A stretch of 64,000 bases of DNA, taken from positions 1 to 64,000 of the forward strand of contig CAYGPR010000007.1 in NCBI GenBank assembly GCA_964351985.1, given 5' to 3'. The notes beneath the pieces are model-generated. The model was not told where the DNA came from and made no database searches. It was given only the letters and a program-made list of their open reading frames with translations. Positions 8,867 to 17,924 of this stretch are shown here, piece after piece. Origin of the DNA: Meishania sp964351985 (GTDB taxonomy: Bacteria > Bacteroidota > Bacteroidia > Flavobacteriales > Flavobacteriaceae). A program made the position numbers and the translations under genes. How positions within the stretch are numbered: position 1 is the stretch's first letter; every line of letters begins with the position of its first letter.

Positions 8867-10183
8867 AATTATTTTATTTTATCAATCAATTTTCGCAGTT
8901 CTTAATCTCAAGGCATTGGCAATGACCGAAACAGAACTAAAACTCATAGCGGCCGCAGCTATCATAGGCGAAAGCAATATCCCAAAAAACGGAAACAGTA
9001 CACCGGCAGCGATAGGTACACCAAGGGTATTGTAAACAAGGGCAAAAAATAGATTCTGCTTAATGTTCTTCATTACTTTGTCGCTTAGGTTACGTGCCTT
9101 TACGATACCATGCAGGTCGCCCTTTACCAAAGTCATCGTGGCGCTTTCGATAGCCACATCGGTTCCCGTACCCATAGCTATACCGACATCACTTTTCGCC
9201 AGAGCAGGAGCATCATTAATACCATCTCCTGCCATAGCGACGACTTTTCCGTTTTCTTGAAGTTTTTCGACTTCTTTTAATTTATCCTCGGGAAGCATTC
9301 CGGCCTTGAAATCGGCCAGATTGAGTTCGCTGGCCACGGCCTGTGCGGTATCGTGATTATCTCCTGTGAGCATGATGACATCGATACCTTTATCCTGTAA
9401 AGCTTTAATGGCCTTCTTACTGGTTTCCTTGATTTTGTCCCCGATGACCACATAGCCTACCGCTTCGTTTTCAATAGCGAGAAAGGAAACCGTTTTGCCC
9501 TGCTTTTGAAAGGTTTGTGCTTCACTTTTCAGGTTAGTCGATACCGCTGCCTTGGCATACTCCATCATTTTAAAATTACCCAGAGCTACAGTTTTCCCGT
9601 TTACGATACCTTCTACTCCCTTGCCGGTTACCGCATTGAATCCATCGGCCTTAAACGATTCGGTTCCCTGTTCTTTTCCATACTTGACAGTAGCCTCAGC
9701 CAAAGGATGTTCGCTCAGTTTGTTCAATGAAACTATATATTGTAACACTTCCATTTCTGAATAGTTTCCTCTGGAAGTGCCTACCTTTTCAACGGTTGGT
9801 TTTCCTTCGGTAATCGTTCCTGTTTTATCCACGATTAGCGTGTCCACCTTGTCCATTTTCTCCAAGGCCTCCGCAGTTTTGATAAGTACTCCATTTTGTG
9901 CACCTTTGCCTACACCGACCATAACGGACATTGGAGTGGCCAGACCCAAAGCGCAAGGGCAAGCGATAATCAATACAGCAATTGCATTGACCAGGGCATA
10001 TACGTAAGCAGGTTCAGGGCCCCAAATGGCCCAGACCGTAAATGTGATGACCGCTATCAATACTACTACGGGAACAAAATAACCGGATACTTTATCCGCA
10101 AGATTTTGAATAGGAGCCTTGCTACGACTGGCAGCATTGACCATGTGAATGATTTGTGATAACAGCGTATCAGAACCTATCTT

Positions 10184-10186
10184 TTA
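10184..10186 (-). other. copA: In-frame nonsense codon inside copA
   Basis: On the minus strand the frame reads ATG AAG GCC TAA AAG ATA GGT, between the actuator domain and the CPC membrane helix. Frame is conserved on both sides, with no frameshift. The family normally has Glu (GAA) here, so a single plus-strand A at 10186 in place of C would explain it. Confidence 0.85.
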
Positions 10187-11124
10187 GGCCTTCATCAAAA
10201 AGGATTGGTTGCGGTTGATGGTACCGCTGCTGACTTTGTCTCCTTCGGATTTATCTATCGGAATGGGTTCGCCCGTTATCATCGATTCATCAATAGAAGT
10301 ATATCCTTCCGTCAATACCCCATCTACAGGAATCTTATCTCCGGGCTTGACACGAAGTATATCGCCCAGTTCGATTTTGTCGATGGAAATTTCTTCCTCT
10401 ACGCCATCTTTGACGCGAACAGCCTTATTGGGAGCGAGTTTCAAAAGCTCCTTTACAGCGGAATTCGTTTTGCTATGTGCCCGTGCTTCCAAGACCTGTC
10501 CTAATAACACGAGGGTCAAGATGACCGTTGCCGCCTCAAAGTAGACATGTACACTTCCCGATTCGGATTTGAATTGTGCAGGGAAAAAGTCAGGGAAGAA
10601 CATCCCGAAAACACTAAAAAGCCATGCGACGCCTGCACCGATACCGATAAGCGTAAACATATTCAGATTCCAAGTCTTGATACTTCTGTACGCCCTTTCA
10701 AAGAACATCCAAGTAGCATAAAAAACAACGGGAATGGAAAGTGCGAACTGAACCCAGTTCCAATTTTTCTGCTCCATGATGTCATACAGCGGGGTTTCTG
10801 TCAACATTTCGGACATGGCAATCAGAAAGATGGGCAGGGTAAACGCGACGGCTATCCAAAACTTTTTGAGCAGTTTCTTATAGGTCTTCTCCTCTGTGGA
10901 AACGTCCGGTTCCATAGGCACCAAATCCATACCACAGATAGGGCAACTTCCCGGTTCGTTCTTCACGATTTCAGGATGCATGGGACACGTATATTGTGTC
11001 TCCGAGCTTTTTGAAAGGTTTTGTTCCTCGACCAAATCCATACCGCAAACAGGACAATCGCCAGGTTGATCGTAGGTTTTATCGCCTTCGCAATGCATGG
11101 GGCAGTAGAAGGTGCCCGATTGTC

Positions 11125-11155
11125 CTCCCCCCGGCCCCTTCTCGGGGAGGGGGAG
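11125..11155. repeat. GC-rich palindromic repeat inside copA coding sequence
   Basis: CTCCCCC (11125-11131) faces GGGGGAG (11149-11155), and CCCC (11135-11138) faces GGGG (11144-11147). The element stands out sharply from the local base composition. On the copA strand it is translated in frame as part of KLPLPEKGPGGGQSG (about residues 86-100), in the linker between the HMA domain and the first HMBD motif. It resembles the dispersed CTCCCC-GAGGGG hairpins of Bacteroidota intergenic DNA. Confidence 0.7.
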
Positions 11156-11497
11156 TTTCTCTTTGAATTGATTAATGTTGGAGGTCGAGTGCGACATTTC
11201 TCCTTGTTTATGGAGACTGTATGTACCCCCATCTTTTTTCAAAGCCTCTTGAAAATTTTCGATGGGAATGTGATTTTCCATCTCAATGATAGCTTCCGCT
11301 TTGTCCAAATCGACGGAAACCTTGGATACGCCTTCCACTTTTGAAAGTGTCTCCTCCACATGCTTTCTACAGCCGTTGCAGGTCATTCCGAGTATCTGAT
11401 ACGTGTGTTTCATTTCTTTTCTTTTAATGCCTGTCAAGGGAAGGGTTAAACACTAACCATTAACTATAACTTCCCTTCCCGAAACAGGACTTTTATC

Positions 11498-12040
11498 TTA
11501 TTGAATCTCTTCTACTACCTTACCGCATTTCAGCATCTTCTCGCCGTAATATGGATTTCTGATTTCATCTACATTGGAAATCCAATACCCACCTTTTCCT
11601 TCAAAAGCCATTGGGCAGAATTGTTTATAAATCGTTCCTTCGGAGATGGATTCCTTCAACATGGGTTCGACCTTGTCCGTGAAGTCCGAAAAGAGCTCGC
11701 GCTGTTTTTCAATATCCGTCGCTTCGGCCATGGCCATGGCTATTGTTTTCATGTCTTCCCGTTCTTCGGAAAAACTTTCGGCAAGGTTTCCAGCGGCGCT
11801 TTGCACCCCATCGGCATCTGAATTGACCAAGGCCATTCGTATTTGTTGGTAGTTATGGAAGACCTTTCCGGTCATTCCATCGGAGAAGGAAGCGTCCGCG
11901 ATATCCGCCGTTTGATTTTTTGACACTTCTATCTCCTTTTGTGTACTGATTTCTGCATCTTGTTTATTTTTCTTCTCTCCGCAGGATGCCAAAATCAAAG
12001 TAACTGCCGCTGTTACTACTAATATCTTGTTTTGATTCAT
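11498..12040 (-). CDS. DUF3347 domain lipoprotein of the copper cluster
   Basis: About 180 residues from the ATG at 12040; a slightly longer in-frame start at 12064 is less likely because the signal peptide MNQNKILVVTAAVTLILASC then begins properly. The lipobox LASC predicts lipidation. The body is a helical DUF3347 domain, with a C-terminal metal-site-like segment CPMAFEGKGGYWIS and NPYYGEKMLKCG. That segment closely parallels the tail of the CusB-type adaptor nearby. It lies between the TolC-type gene and copA, and is probably a periplasmic metal-binding accessory for the efflux system. The metal is inferred from context. Confidence 0.85.
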   Translation of the reverse strand: MNQNKILVVTAAVTLILASCGEKKNKQDAEISTQKEIEVSKNQTADIADASFSDGMTGKVFHNYQQIRMALVNSDADGVQSAAGNLAESFSEEREDMKTIAMAMAEATDIEKQRELFSDFTDKVEPMLKESISEGTIYKQFCPMAFEGKGGYWISNVDEIRNPYYGEKMLKCGKVVEEIQ

Positions 12041-12136
12041 TGCGTTTATTTTACTGATTTTCATTTTTCCTGAATTTAGATTAGATATTGATTTTCAATT
12101 GATTGTATTCCTTTTTTTACTTGTGCTGAATTCATT

Positions 12137-13357
12137 TCAGTATTGATTCGTTAAGTAATTGATGACCGCCATTTGCGAATAATAGTTCTTTACGGCCTCG
12201 ATCTGGTTCATTTGAAACTTCAGTTGCAGTTCCTGAATGTCAAGTACATCATTAAAATCGATAGTTCCCGTTTCATAATTTTTGATTAGGATTTCTTCTG
12301 CATCCCTAGCCTTTTTCAGATTCTTTGTTTGCGTGTTGAATTTGATTTTGGCCGATTCCTTATTGCTTATGGAAGTATTTAAAATAGTTTCCAGCAGGTT
12401 TTTTCGATTAGACTTTTGCGCATTGATTTCCTCTTGGCGTAATTCATTTTGAATGGACTTCGATTTGTAACTATTATTGAAAATGGGAATGGACAACGAA
12501 ACCATGGGCATCAAGATATCCTTTCCGTTATCGCTAAAGTCCATTCGGGCCCTATCGGCAACGGGAATGTAATCTAAACCGAAACCCAAATTGGGGTTCG
12601 CTTCCTTCTGGTTCAATAACTTCGATTGTGTTACGGATTCATATAACCTATCGTACTTTTCGAGTTCAGGATGCAGTTCCAATTCCGTGCTAATTTGTTC
12701 CATTTCATTATCAATCGCCAAGCTATCAATGAGGTCTATGGCAAGTGTTTCCTGTCGGTTTAATAGGTTGTTAAAAACACTTTGCTCCGAAAAATATTCC
12801 TGCATCAATACCTCATTTTGCTCTTGCAATTCATTTTGACGTATTTGCAAACGCAGCACATCCACTGCGGAGGCATTGCCCACTTCCACTGAGGTTAGGG
12901 CTAAACGCTCATAGGTTTTTAGCAATTGGATATTTTCGTCCAGAACTTTCTGCTTTTCCTTTATAGCGTAAAGTTTGTAGTATGATTGGGAAACGGATAA
13001 CCGCAGTTTTCGTTTCGTAATAGATATATCCAAATAATCGACCTCTGCGACAGCATTTGCATAATTCTCCCTTGCGGTTATAGTGCCGAACCAAGGAAGC
13101 ATTTGTTTAACCGAAAACCGTGCTTTTTGCGCACCCGTACGAGTTTCAGGTTCGCTGACAAAGACCCCCGCACTTACTTCAGTATTGGGCAATGCATTCG
13201 CTTCCTCAATTTTTTCCTTAGAGATATTATAGCGTATTTCAAATGCCTGCACCTCGGGATTATTGGCTTCCGCTTCTTGGATAAATGATTCCAAGTCCTG
13301 GGCATTTACAATACCCACGGCCAATAGTCCAATCAATATACTTCCTATTTTCTTCAT
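12137..13357 (-). CDS. TolC-family outer-membrane efflux channel (CusC-type)
   Basis: 406 residues with a signal peptide (MKKIGSILIGLLAVGIVNAQ) and two heptad-rich helical halves typical of outer-membrane efflux proteins (LESFIQEAEANNPEVQAFE near the N-terminus; NDVLDIQELQLKFQMNQIEA near the C-terminus). It would form the trimeric exit duct for the RND pump. Its start codon overlaps the end of the cusA-type gene by four bases (13354-13357), showing translational coupling. No lipobox is present, unlike E. coli CusC. Confidence 0.93.
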   Translation of the reverse strand: MKKIGSILIGLLAVGIVNAQDLESFIQEAEANNPEVQAFEIRYNISKEKIEEANALPNTEVSAGVFVSEPETRTGAQKARFSVKQMLPWFGTITARENYANAVAEVDYLDISITKRKLRLSVSQSYYKLYAIKEKQKVLDENIQLLKTYERLALTSVEVGNASAVDVLRLQIRQNELQEQNEVLMQEYFSEQSVFNNLLNRQETLAIDLIDSLAIDNEMEQISTELELHPELEKYDRLYESVTQSKLLNQKEANPNLGFGLDYIPVADRARMDFSDNGKDILMPMVSLSIPIFNNSYKSKSIQNELRQEEINAQKSNRKNLLETILNTSISNKESAKIKFNTQTKNLKKARDAEEILIKNYETGTIDFNDVLDIQELQLKFQMNQIEAVKNYYSQMAVINYLTNQY

Positions 13358-16300
13358 CGATCAATTCTTTTAAGTTGCCACTCGCTTTTCCAACTATACA
13401 GCACCGGAACCACTAACAGGGTTATTAGCGCAATTAACATTCCCCCAAAAGACGGAATGGCCATGGGAATCATGATATCGCTGCCACGACCCGTGGAGGT
13501 CAAAACGGGCAACAGGGCTAAAATGGTTGTGGCCGTTGTCATCAAACAAGGGCGTATGCGTTTTTCCCCTGCTTCAACAACCGATGCCCTGATGGCTTCT
13601 AATGTATTTGGTTTGTTCCGGTCAAAAGTTTGCGTCAGATAGGTGGCCATGACCACGCCATCATCCGTTGCAACACCAAAGAGTGCTATGAATCCTACCC
13701 ATACGGCCACACTTAGGTTGATGGTATGCATTTGAAATAGGTCGCGAAGGTTCTCCCCGAAGAAATTGAAATTCAAGAACCATTCTTGACCATAGAACCA
13801 AATCATCATGAACCCTCCGGCAAAGGCTACGGCGATTCCCGTAAATACCATTAACGAAGTGGATACAGAACGAAATTGAAAGTAGAGTATCAAGAAGATA
13901 ATCAACAAGGCCAAAGGCACAACCACCGATAAAGTCTTTTCCGCCCGTAACTGGTTTTCATAAGTACCAGTAAATTGGTAGTTGATACCTTTGGGTACGA
14001 CCAATTCGCCATTATCAATTTTTTCTAGGATTAGGTCTTGGGCGTTTTCCACCACATTCACTTCCGCAAAACCATCCAATTTGTCGAACAGCACATACCC
14101 GACCAAAAAAGTATCCTCACTTTTGATGACCTGGGGCCCTTTTTCATAGCGGATAGTGACCAATTCACTCAAAGGAACCGGGCTGCCTTTCGCGACTGGA
14201 ACATAGATGTTCTTGATGTCCGTCGGATTTTCACGAAGTTCCCTTGGATAGCGAACCCGTACGCCGTAGCGCTCCCTTCCTTCGACGGTCTGTGTCAGGG
14301 TCATCCCACCAACGGCAACCTCTAAGACCCGTTGAACATCTTCAACGAGGATTCCGTAGCGGGCCAAGGCCTCCCTATCAATATCGATCAACAGATAGGG
14401 TTTACCCACGATCCTATCCGCAAAAACAGCTTCCTCCTTTACTCCTTCCGCTTCTTTCAAAATATTTTCCAGCTGGATTCCGAAAGCTTCTATTTGTCGT
14501 AAATCTTGACCTTTTACCTTGATGCCCATGGGGGCGCGCATTCCAGTCTGTAACATGACCAATCGGGTTTCGATGGGCTGTAGTTTTGGTGCAGATGTTA
14601 CCCCAGGCAATCGGGTTACGCGTACGATTTCGTTCCAAATATCATCGGGAGATTGAACTTCAGGGCGCCAATTTCGATAGTATTCTCCACTGTCATCCGA
14701 GATTAAATGTTGAAAACGGATTTCTGCAAAATTCTCAATATCGGAATCGGTATACTCCGAAGTATTTTCCTCTAAAACCGAATTCGGATTCACAATAAAA
14801 TTACCGTCTTTCAATTCAAAAAGACCATCCTCGTTGACCTTAAAACGTTGGCGTTCCCCTTCCTCATTCCGCATGTACTCCGACTTGTACTGGATGATGT
14901 TTTCGTACATCGAAAGCGGTGCAGGATCCAAGGCAGATTCAGTTCGGCCAGATTTGCCCACGACCGTTTGAATTTCAGGAATACTGGCTACGGCCATATC
15001 CAACTGTTGCAGCACCCTTTTGTTTTCTTCAGCACCCGCGTGCGGAAGCGAAGTCGGCATTAATAGAAATGACCCTTCGTTCAAGGCAGGCATAAATTCC
15101 TTGCCCGTATTTTGCATAATCAGTACGCCAAACACTACTATGGCCGTTGGTATAGAAAGAAAAGCCACCTTGTTGCGCAAGGCCCATCGCAGTATTTGCG
15201 TATAGTATTTTCTAAATACGATGAACACGCCCAACAATCCAAAGCATATAAATCCTACGAAAATCAGGTTTATAAAAATACTTCTGTCGAAGCCTAAGGG
15301 TCGCCAATAGGTCGCCAGTAAGAATACTATGGCCGTGGCGGAAATAATGATGTTCAACAGACTGGCCTGTTTTTCCGAAAGCGAAAATCCATTGAACAAC
15401 CGCCCTGCCAGTTCGGCGTTCTTTAATGGCCTTACCGTTCCAAAGGCCATTAACACAAGTCCTAACCAATAACCATATACTACCGCGATAAGTCCACTAA
15501 CAATAAATAATATGCTGAATACATACCCGAGAACACTCTTACTGCGTTTCTTTCTAAAGAGAAAAGCCGCAAACGGCGGAATTAAGAACAGTGCGACAAT
15601 AATGGAAGCCGTAAGCGCAAATGTTTTTGTGAATGCCAATGGGCGAAAAAGTTTACCTTCGGCACCTATCATTGTGAACACCGGAATAAAACTGATAATA
15701 GTCGTCATTACAGCGGTCAAGATGGCACCCGAAACTTCGGCAGAGGCGTTGTAAACCACTTCATTTATCGGGAGTTTATCTTCGTTTTCATCGAGATGTC
15801 GAATAATGTTTTCGGAGAGGATGACCCCGACATCGACCATGGTACCAATGGCGATGGCTATTCCTGAAAGCGCCACGATGTTCGCATCGACCCCAAAAAA
15901 TTTCATGGCGATAAAGACCATCAAGACCGCTACAGGCAAAAGCCCTGAAATAAGCACGGAAGCCCTTAGGTTGAACACCATAATGATAATGACCAAAATG
16001 GTAATCAATATTTCCAAGGTCAAGGCCTCGTTGAGCGTTCCCAAGGTTTCCTGAATTAGTTCGGTACGATCGTAGAAGGGTACGATAGTCAGTTGTGAAG
16101 TGCGGCCATCGCTCAATTCCTTGGATGGAAGACCTGAACCAAGTTCCTTGATTTTATCCTTTACATTGTTGATGACCTCCAAAGGATTCGCCCCATATCT
16201 GGCCACCACGACCCCACCAACAACTTCTGCACCTTCCTTATCGAGAATCCCGCGACGAATCGCTGGGCCGAGCGTAACATTTGCAATGTCTTTAATTCGA

Positions 16301-17121
16301 ATGGAAGTGAACTCTTGCGAAGTGACGACCGCATTTTTGATATCCTCCAAAGACTCGATATATCCTAGGCCACGCACCAGATATTCCGCTTGATTGATTT
16401 CCAAAGTCTGTGCGCCGATATCGCGATTGCTTTGTTTTACGGCCTTTACGACTTGTTCAAGCCCGATGTTGTACTGCTTCATCAATTCAGGATCGACGTC
16501 GATTTGGTATTCCTGCACATAGCCTCCGATAGAGGCAACCTCGGAAACCCCACTTGCAGCCGATAGCGCATATTTGACATAGTAGTCTTGAACGCTCCGT
16601 AATTCGTGTAAATCCCAACCACCGGTAACATTCCCTTCTTCGTCCCTTCCTTCCAAGGTGTACAAGAAAATTTGGCCCAATCCTGTAGCGTCGGGACCCA
16701 AAGCTGGGTTTACGCCTTCGGGCAAAAGATTACTTGGTAAGGAATTGAGTTTTTCAAGAATACGGCTACGGCTCCAATAGAATTCCACATCCTCTTCAAA
16801 GATGATATAGATGCTGGAAAACCCGAACATCGACGAGCTCCGTATCGTCCGTACTCCGGGAATACCCAATAAGGAAGTTGTCAACGGATAGGAAATCTGG
16901 TCTTCGATATCCTGTGGGGAACGTCCCGGCCATTTGGTAAAAACAATCTGTTGGTTTTCGCCAATATCGGGAATCGCATCGACGGCAACAGGGTCGCTTG
17001 GTATAAACCCCGTGTCCCAATTAAAAGGAGCATTGACGGTACCCCATCCTACAAATAAGAGGAGCATGAGTACCGCAACCAGTTTGTTCTCGATAAGAAA
17101 TTTAATGCCTTTGTTCAGCAT
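13354..17121 (-). CDS. cusA: CusA/CzcA-family heavy-metal RND efflux pump
   Basis: 1255 residues, the inner-membrane proton-driven pump of a Cu(I)/Ag(I)-type tripartite exporter. The frame begins MLNKGIKFLIENKLVAVLM and shows the HME-RND landmarks: FTKWPGRSPQDIEDQISYPLT, GIAIAIGTMVDVGVILSENI, TAVMTTIISFIPVFTM and ATDDGVVMATYLTQTFD. It is about 200 residues longer than E. coli CusA. Extra hydrophobic sequence lies after the first six-helix block (around 530-660) and an extra periplasmic segment around 745-815, a size I expect in Bacteroidota relatives. It heads the operon with the TolC gene, overlapping it by 4 bp. Confidence 0.95.
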   Translation of the reverse strand: MLNKGIKFLIENKLVAVLMLLLFVGWGTVNAPFNWDTGFIPSDPVAVDAIPDIGENQQIVFTKWPGRSPQDIEDQISYPLTTSLLGIPGVRTIRSSSMFGFSSIYIIFEEDVEFYWSRSRILEKLNSLPSNLLPEGVNPALGPDATGLGQIFLYTLEGRDEEGNVTGGWDLHELRSVQDYYVKYALSAASGVSEVASIGGYVQEYQIDVDPELMKQYNIGLEQVVKAVKQSNRDIGAQTLEINQAEYLVRGLGYIESLEDIKNAVVTSQEFTSIRIKDIANVTLGPAIRRGILDKEGAEVVGGVVVARYGANPLEVINNVKDKIKELGSGLPSKELSDGRTSQLTIVPFYDRTELIQETLGTLNEALTLEILITILVIIIMVFNLRASVLISGLLPVAVLMVFIAMKFFGVDANIVALSGIAIAIGTMVDVGVILSENIIRHLDENEDKLPINEVVYNASAEVSGAILTAVMTTIISFIPVFTMIGAEGKLFRPLAFTKTFALTASIIVALFLIPPFAAFLFRKKRSKSVLGYVFSILFIVSGLIAVVYGYWLGLVLMAFGTVRPLKNAELAGRLFNGFSLSEKQASLLNIIISATAIVFLLATYWRPLGFDRSIFINLIFVGFICFGLLGVFIVFRKYYTQILRWALRNKVAFLSIPTAIVVFGVLIMQNTGKEFMPALNEGSFLLMPTSLPHAGAEENKRVLQQLDMAVASIPEIQTVVGKSGRTESALDPAPLSMYENIIQYKSEYMRNEEGERQRFKVNEDGLFELKDGNFIVNPNSVLEENTSEYTDSDIENFAEIRFQHLISDDSGEYYRNWRPEVQSPDDIWNEIVRVTRLPGVTSAPKLQPIETRLVMLQTGMRAPMGIKVKGQDLRQIEAFGIQLENILKEAEGVKEEAVFADRIVGKPYLLIDIDREALARYGILVEDVQRVLEVAVGGMTLTQTVEGRERYGVRVRYPRELRENPTDIKNIYVPVAKGSPVPLSELVTIRYEKGPQVIKSEDTFLVGYVLFDKLDGFAEVNVVENAQDLILEKIDNGELVVPKGINYQFTGTYENQLRAEKTLSVVVPLALLIIFLILYFQFRSVSTSLMVFTGIAVAFAGGFMMIWFYGQEWFLNFNFFGENLRDLFQMHTINLSVAVWVGFIALFGVATDDGVVMATYLTQTFDRNKPNTLEAIRASVVEAGEKRIRPCLMTTATTILALLPVLTSTGRGSDIMIPMAIPSFGGMLIALITLLVVPVLYSWKSEWQLKRIDR

Positions 17122-17181
17122 AGGAGTTGATTATTAAACATTTAGAAAATGTGTTGAGAAAACAACACATACAACAAGTTT

Positions 17182-17210
17182 AGCCCAGGAACAGCTATAG
17201 CTGTTGGGCT
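17182..17210. promoter_or_regulatory. Perfect 16-nt palindrome within larger dyad upstream of cusA
   Basis: AACAGCTATAGCTGTT (17190-17205) is a perfect palindrome flanked by AGCCC (17182-17186) and GGGCT (17206-17210), with three unpaired bases on one side. It lies 61 nt before the cusA start and after the HYC_CC_PP gene. It could be a terminator for the latter (though the minus-strand T-tract is weak), an operator, or a structured leader. Confidence 0.5.
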
Positions 17211-17231
17211 TAGTTTTCTAATGTTTAAAAA

Positions 17232-17654
17232 TCAAATGAGGAAAGTCTGATCTAGGATTTGGACATCCCGTATCAGTGGAGGAGGCGAATAGTCTCTAAA
17301 AGGAATTGAATTTTCTTCAAGCCCTTCAAACAAATTTATATAGGAATAAACGAAAGAGGCAACAAAAAGCTGTTGGTCAAAAGTGAATTGGTCGAACGAA
17401 ATTTTTAAATCATCCTGTCCTTCAATAACGACTTCGACATCAGTACAGCAGTCCATATCCATTTCCGTTACCATACAATTGGTAGATGATTTGGACATTT
17501 CCGCTTTCATCATGCAGGTGTCCACCTTATCGAACATGCTGAAATCCACCAAATGGTCTCCACAATAGTGCATATCCACCGAAAAGGACATCGTGGAGAA
17601 CAGCACGATAAGTGCCATAAAAAGAGATACTATTTTGCTAAAGGCTTCTTTCAT
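17232..17654 (-). CDS. HYC_CC_PP family secreted protein
   Basis: 140 residues with an N-terminal signal/membrane helix (MKEAFSKIVSLFMALIVLFS). The three name-giving elements are visible: HYC (His29-Tyr30-Cys31, in MHYCGD), CC (Cys69-Cys70, in MDMDCCTD) and the proline pair SPPPLIRD near the C-terminus. The family is widespread next to metal-efflux genes in Bacteroidota, but its mechanism is not established. It lies at the head of the copper cluster. A TAACTTTG -7-type element (17663-17670, minus) ends only 8 nt before the ATG, suggesting a nearly leaderless mRNA. Confidence 0.85.
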   Translation of the reverse strand: MKEAFSKIVSLFMALIVLFSTMSFSVDMHYCGDHLVDFSMFDKVDTCMMKAEMSKSSTNCMVTEMDMDCCTDVEVVIEGQDDLKISFDQFTFDQQLFVASFVYSYINLFEGLEENSIPFRDYSPPPLIRDVQILDQTFLI

Positions 17655-17662
17655 CTGCTCCG

Positions 17663-17670
17663 CAAAGTTA
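17663..17670 (-). promoter_or_regulatory. Candidate -7 element for the HYC_CC_PP gene
   Basis: The minus strand reads TAACTTTG, matching the Bacteroidota TAnnTTTG -7 motif. It ends 8 nt from the start codon. No convincing TTTG -33 box is seen at the usual distance. Confidence 0.4.
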
Positions 17671-17856
17671 CAAAATATTCATTTGTACCGATTTCATGAT
17701 TATCGCTTTAACGAAAATTTGGCGAGAATAGTGCATTTTACTCTAAATCACTTCGATATAGGTTTTTAAAAAATATTCAGGGCATCCATTAGCTGTTCTT
17801 ATTTATAAGTTCGCCAAATTAATTGGAAAAATATGAGCATCCTGCATACTTAAATG

Positions 17857-17885
17857 TTTAGTATATAGTTATCTAATTATATTTG
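17857..17885 (+). promoter_or_regulatory. Candidate Bacteroidota promoter for the 17925 lipoprotein gene
   Basis: TTTA (17857-17860), a 17-nt spacer, then TATATTTG (17878-17885), which is a perfect TAnnTTTG -7 motif. The ATG is 40 nt downstream. Confidence 0.5.
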
Positions 17886-17924
17886 CATCCAAATATTAAT
17901 TATAATTTTAAACAATAACCAATT

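Larger units (their letters stand above)
8882..11413 (-). pseudogene. copA: Copper-translocating P1B-type ATPase CopA, interrupted by in-frame TAA
   Basis: Read through the stop, this encodes about 842 residues. They are an N-terminal HMA domain (GMTCNGC, Cys12/15), two His/Cys HMBD motifs (FYCPMHCEG...CPVCGMDL about 102-127; YTCPMHPEI...CPICGMDL about 141-166) and transmembrane helices with an actuator loop (SMITGEPIP about 377-385). The catalytic half has ACPCALG (Cys485/487), DKTGT (Asp529), SEHPLAEA and GDGINDAPA. Codon 410 is TAA (10184-10186). The next 13 codons in frame read KIGSDTLLSQIIH, exactly the expected family sequence, so a GAA-to-TAA change is the simplest reading. The ATG at 11413 is preferred over an upstream TTG. 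It may be a true nonsense mutation, a sequencing error or a read-through site. Confidence 0.9.

Noticed and set aside
8882..10144. Treating the two copA halves as two separate functional genes
   Set aside because: The 13 codons between the stop and the second ATG match CopA and the frame is the same, so one interrupted gene is simpler; no ribosome-binding signal was seen before the second ATG.
10547..11014. 155-codon plus-strand frame opposite copA
   Set aside because: Rich in Lys/His/Pro from the complementary strand of CopA metal motifs; shadow frame.
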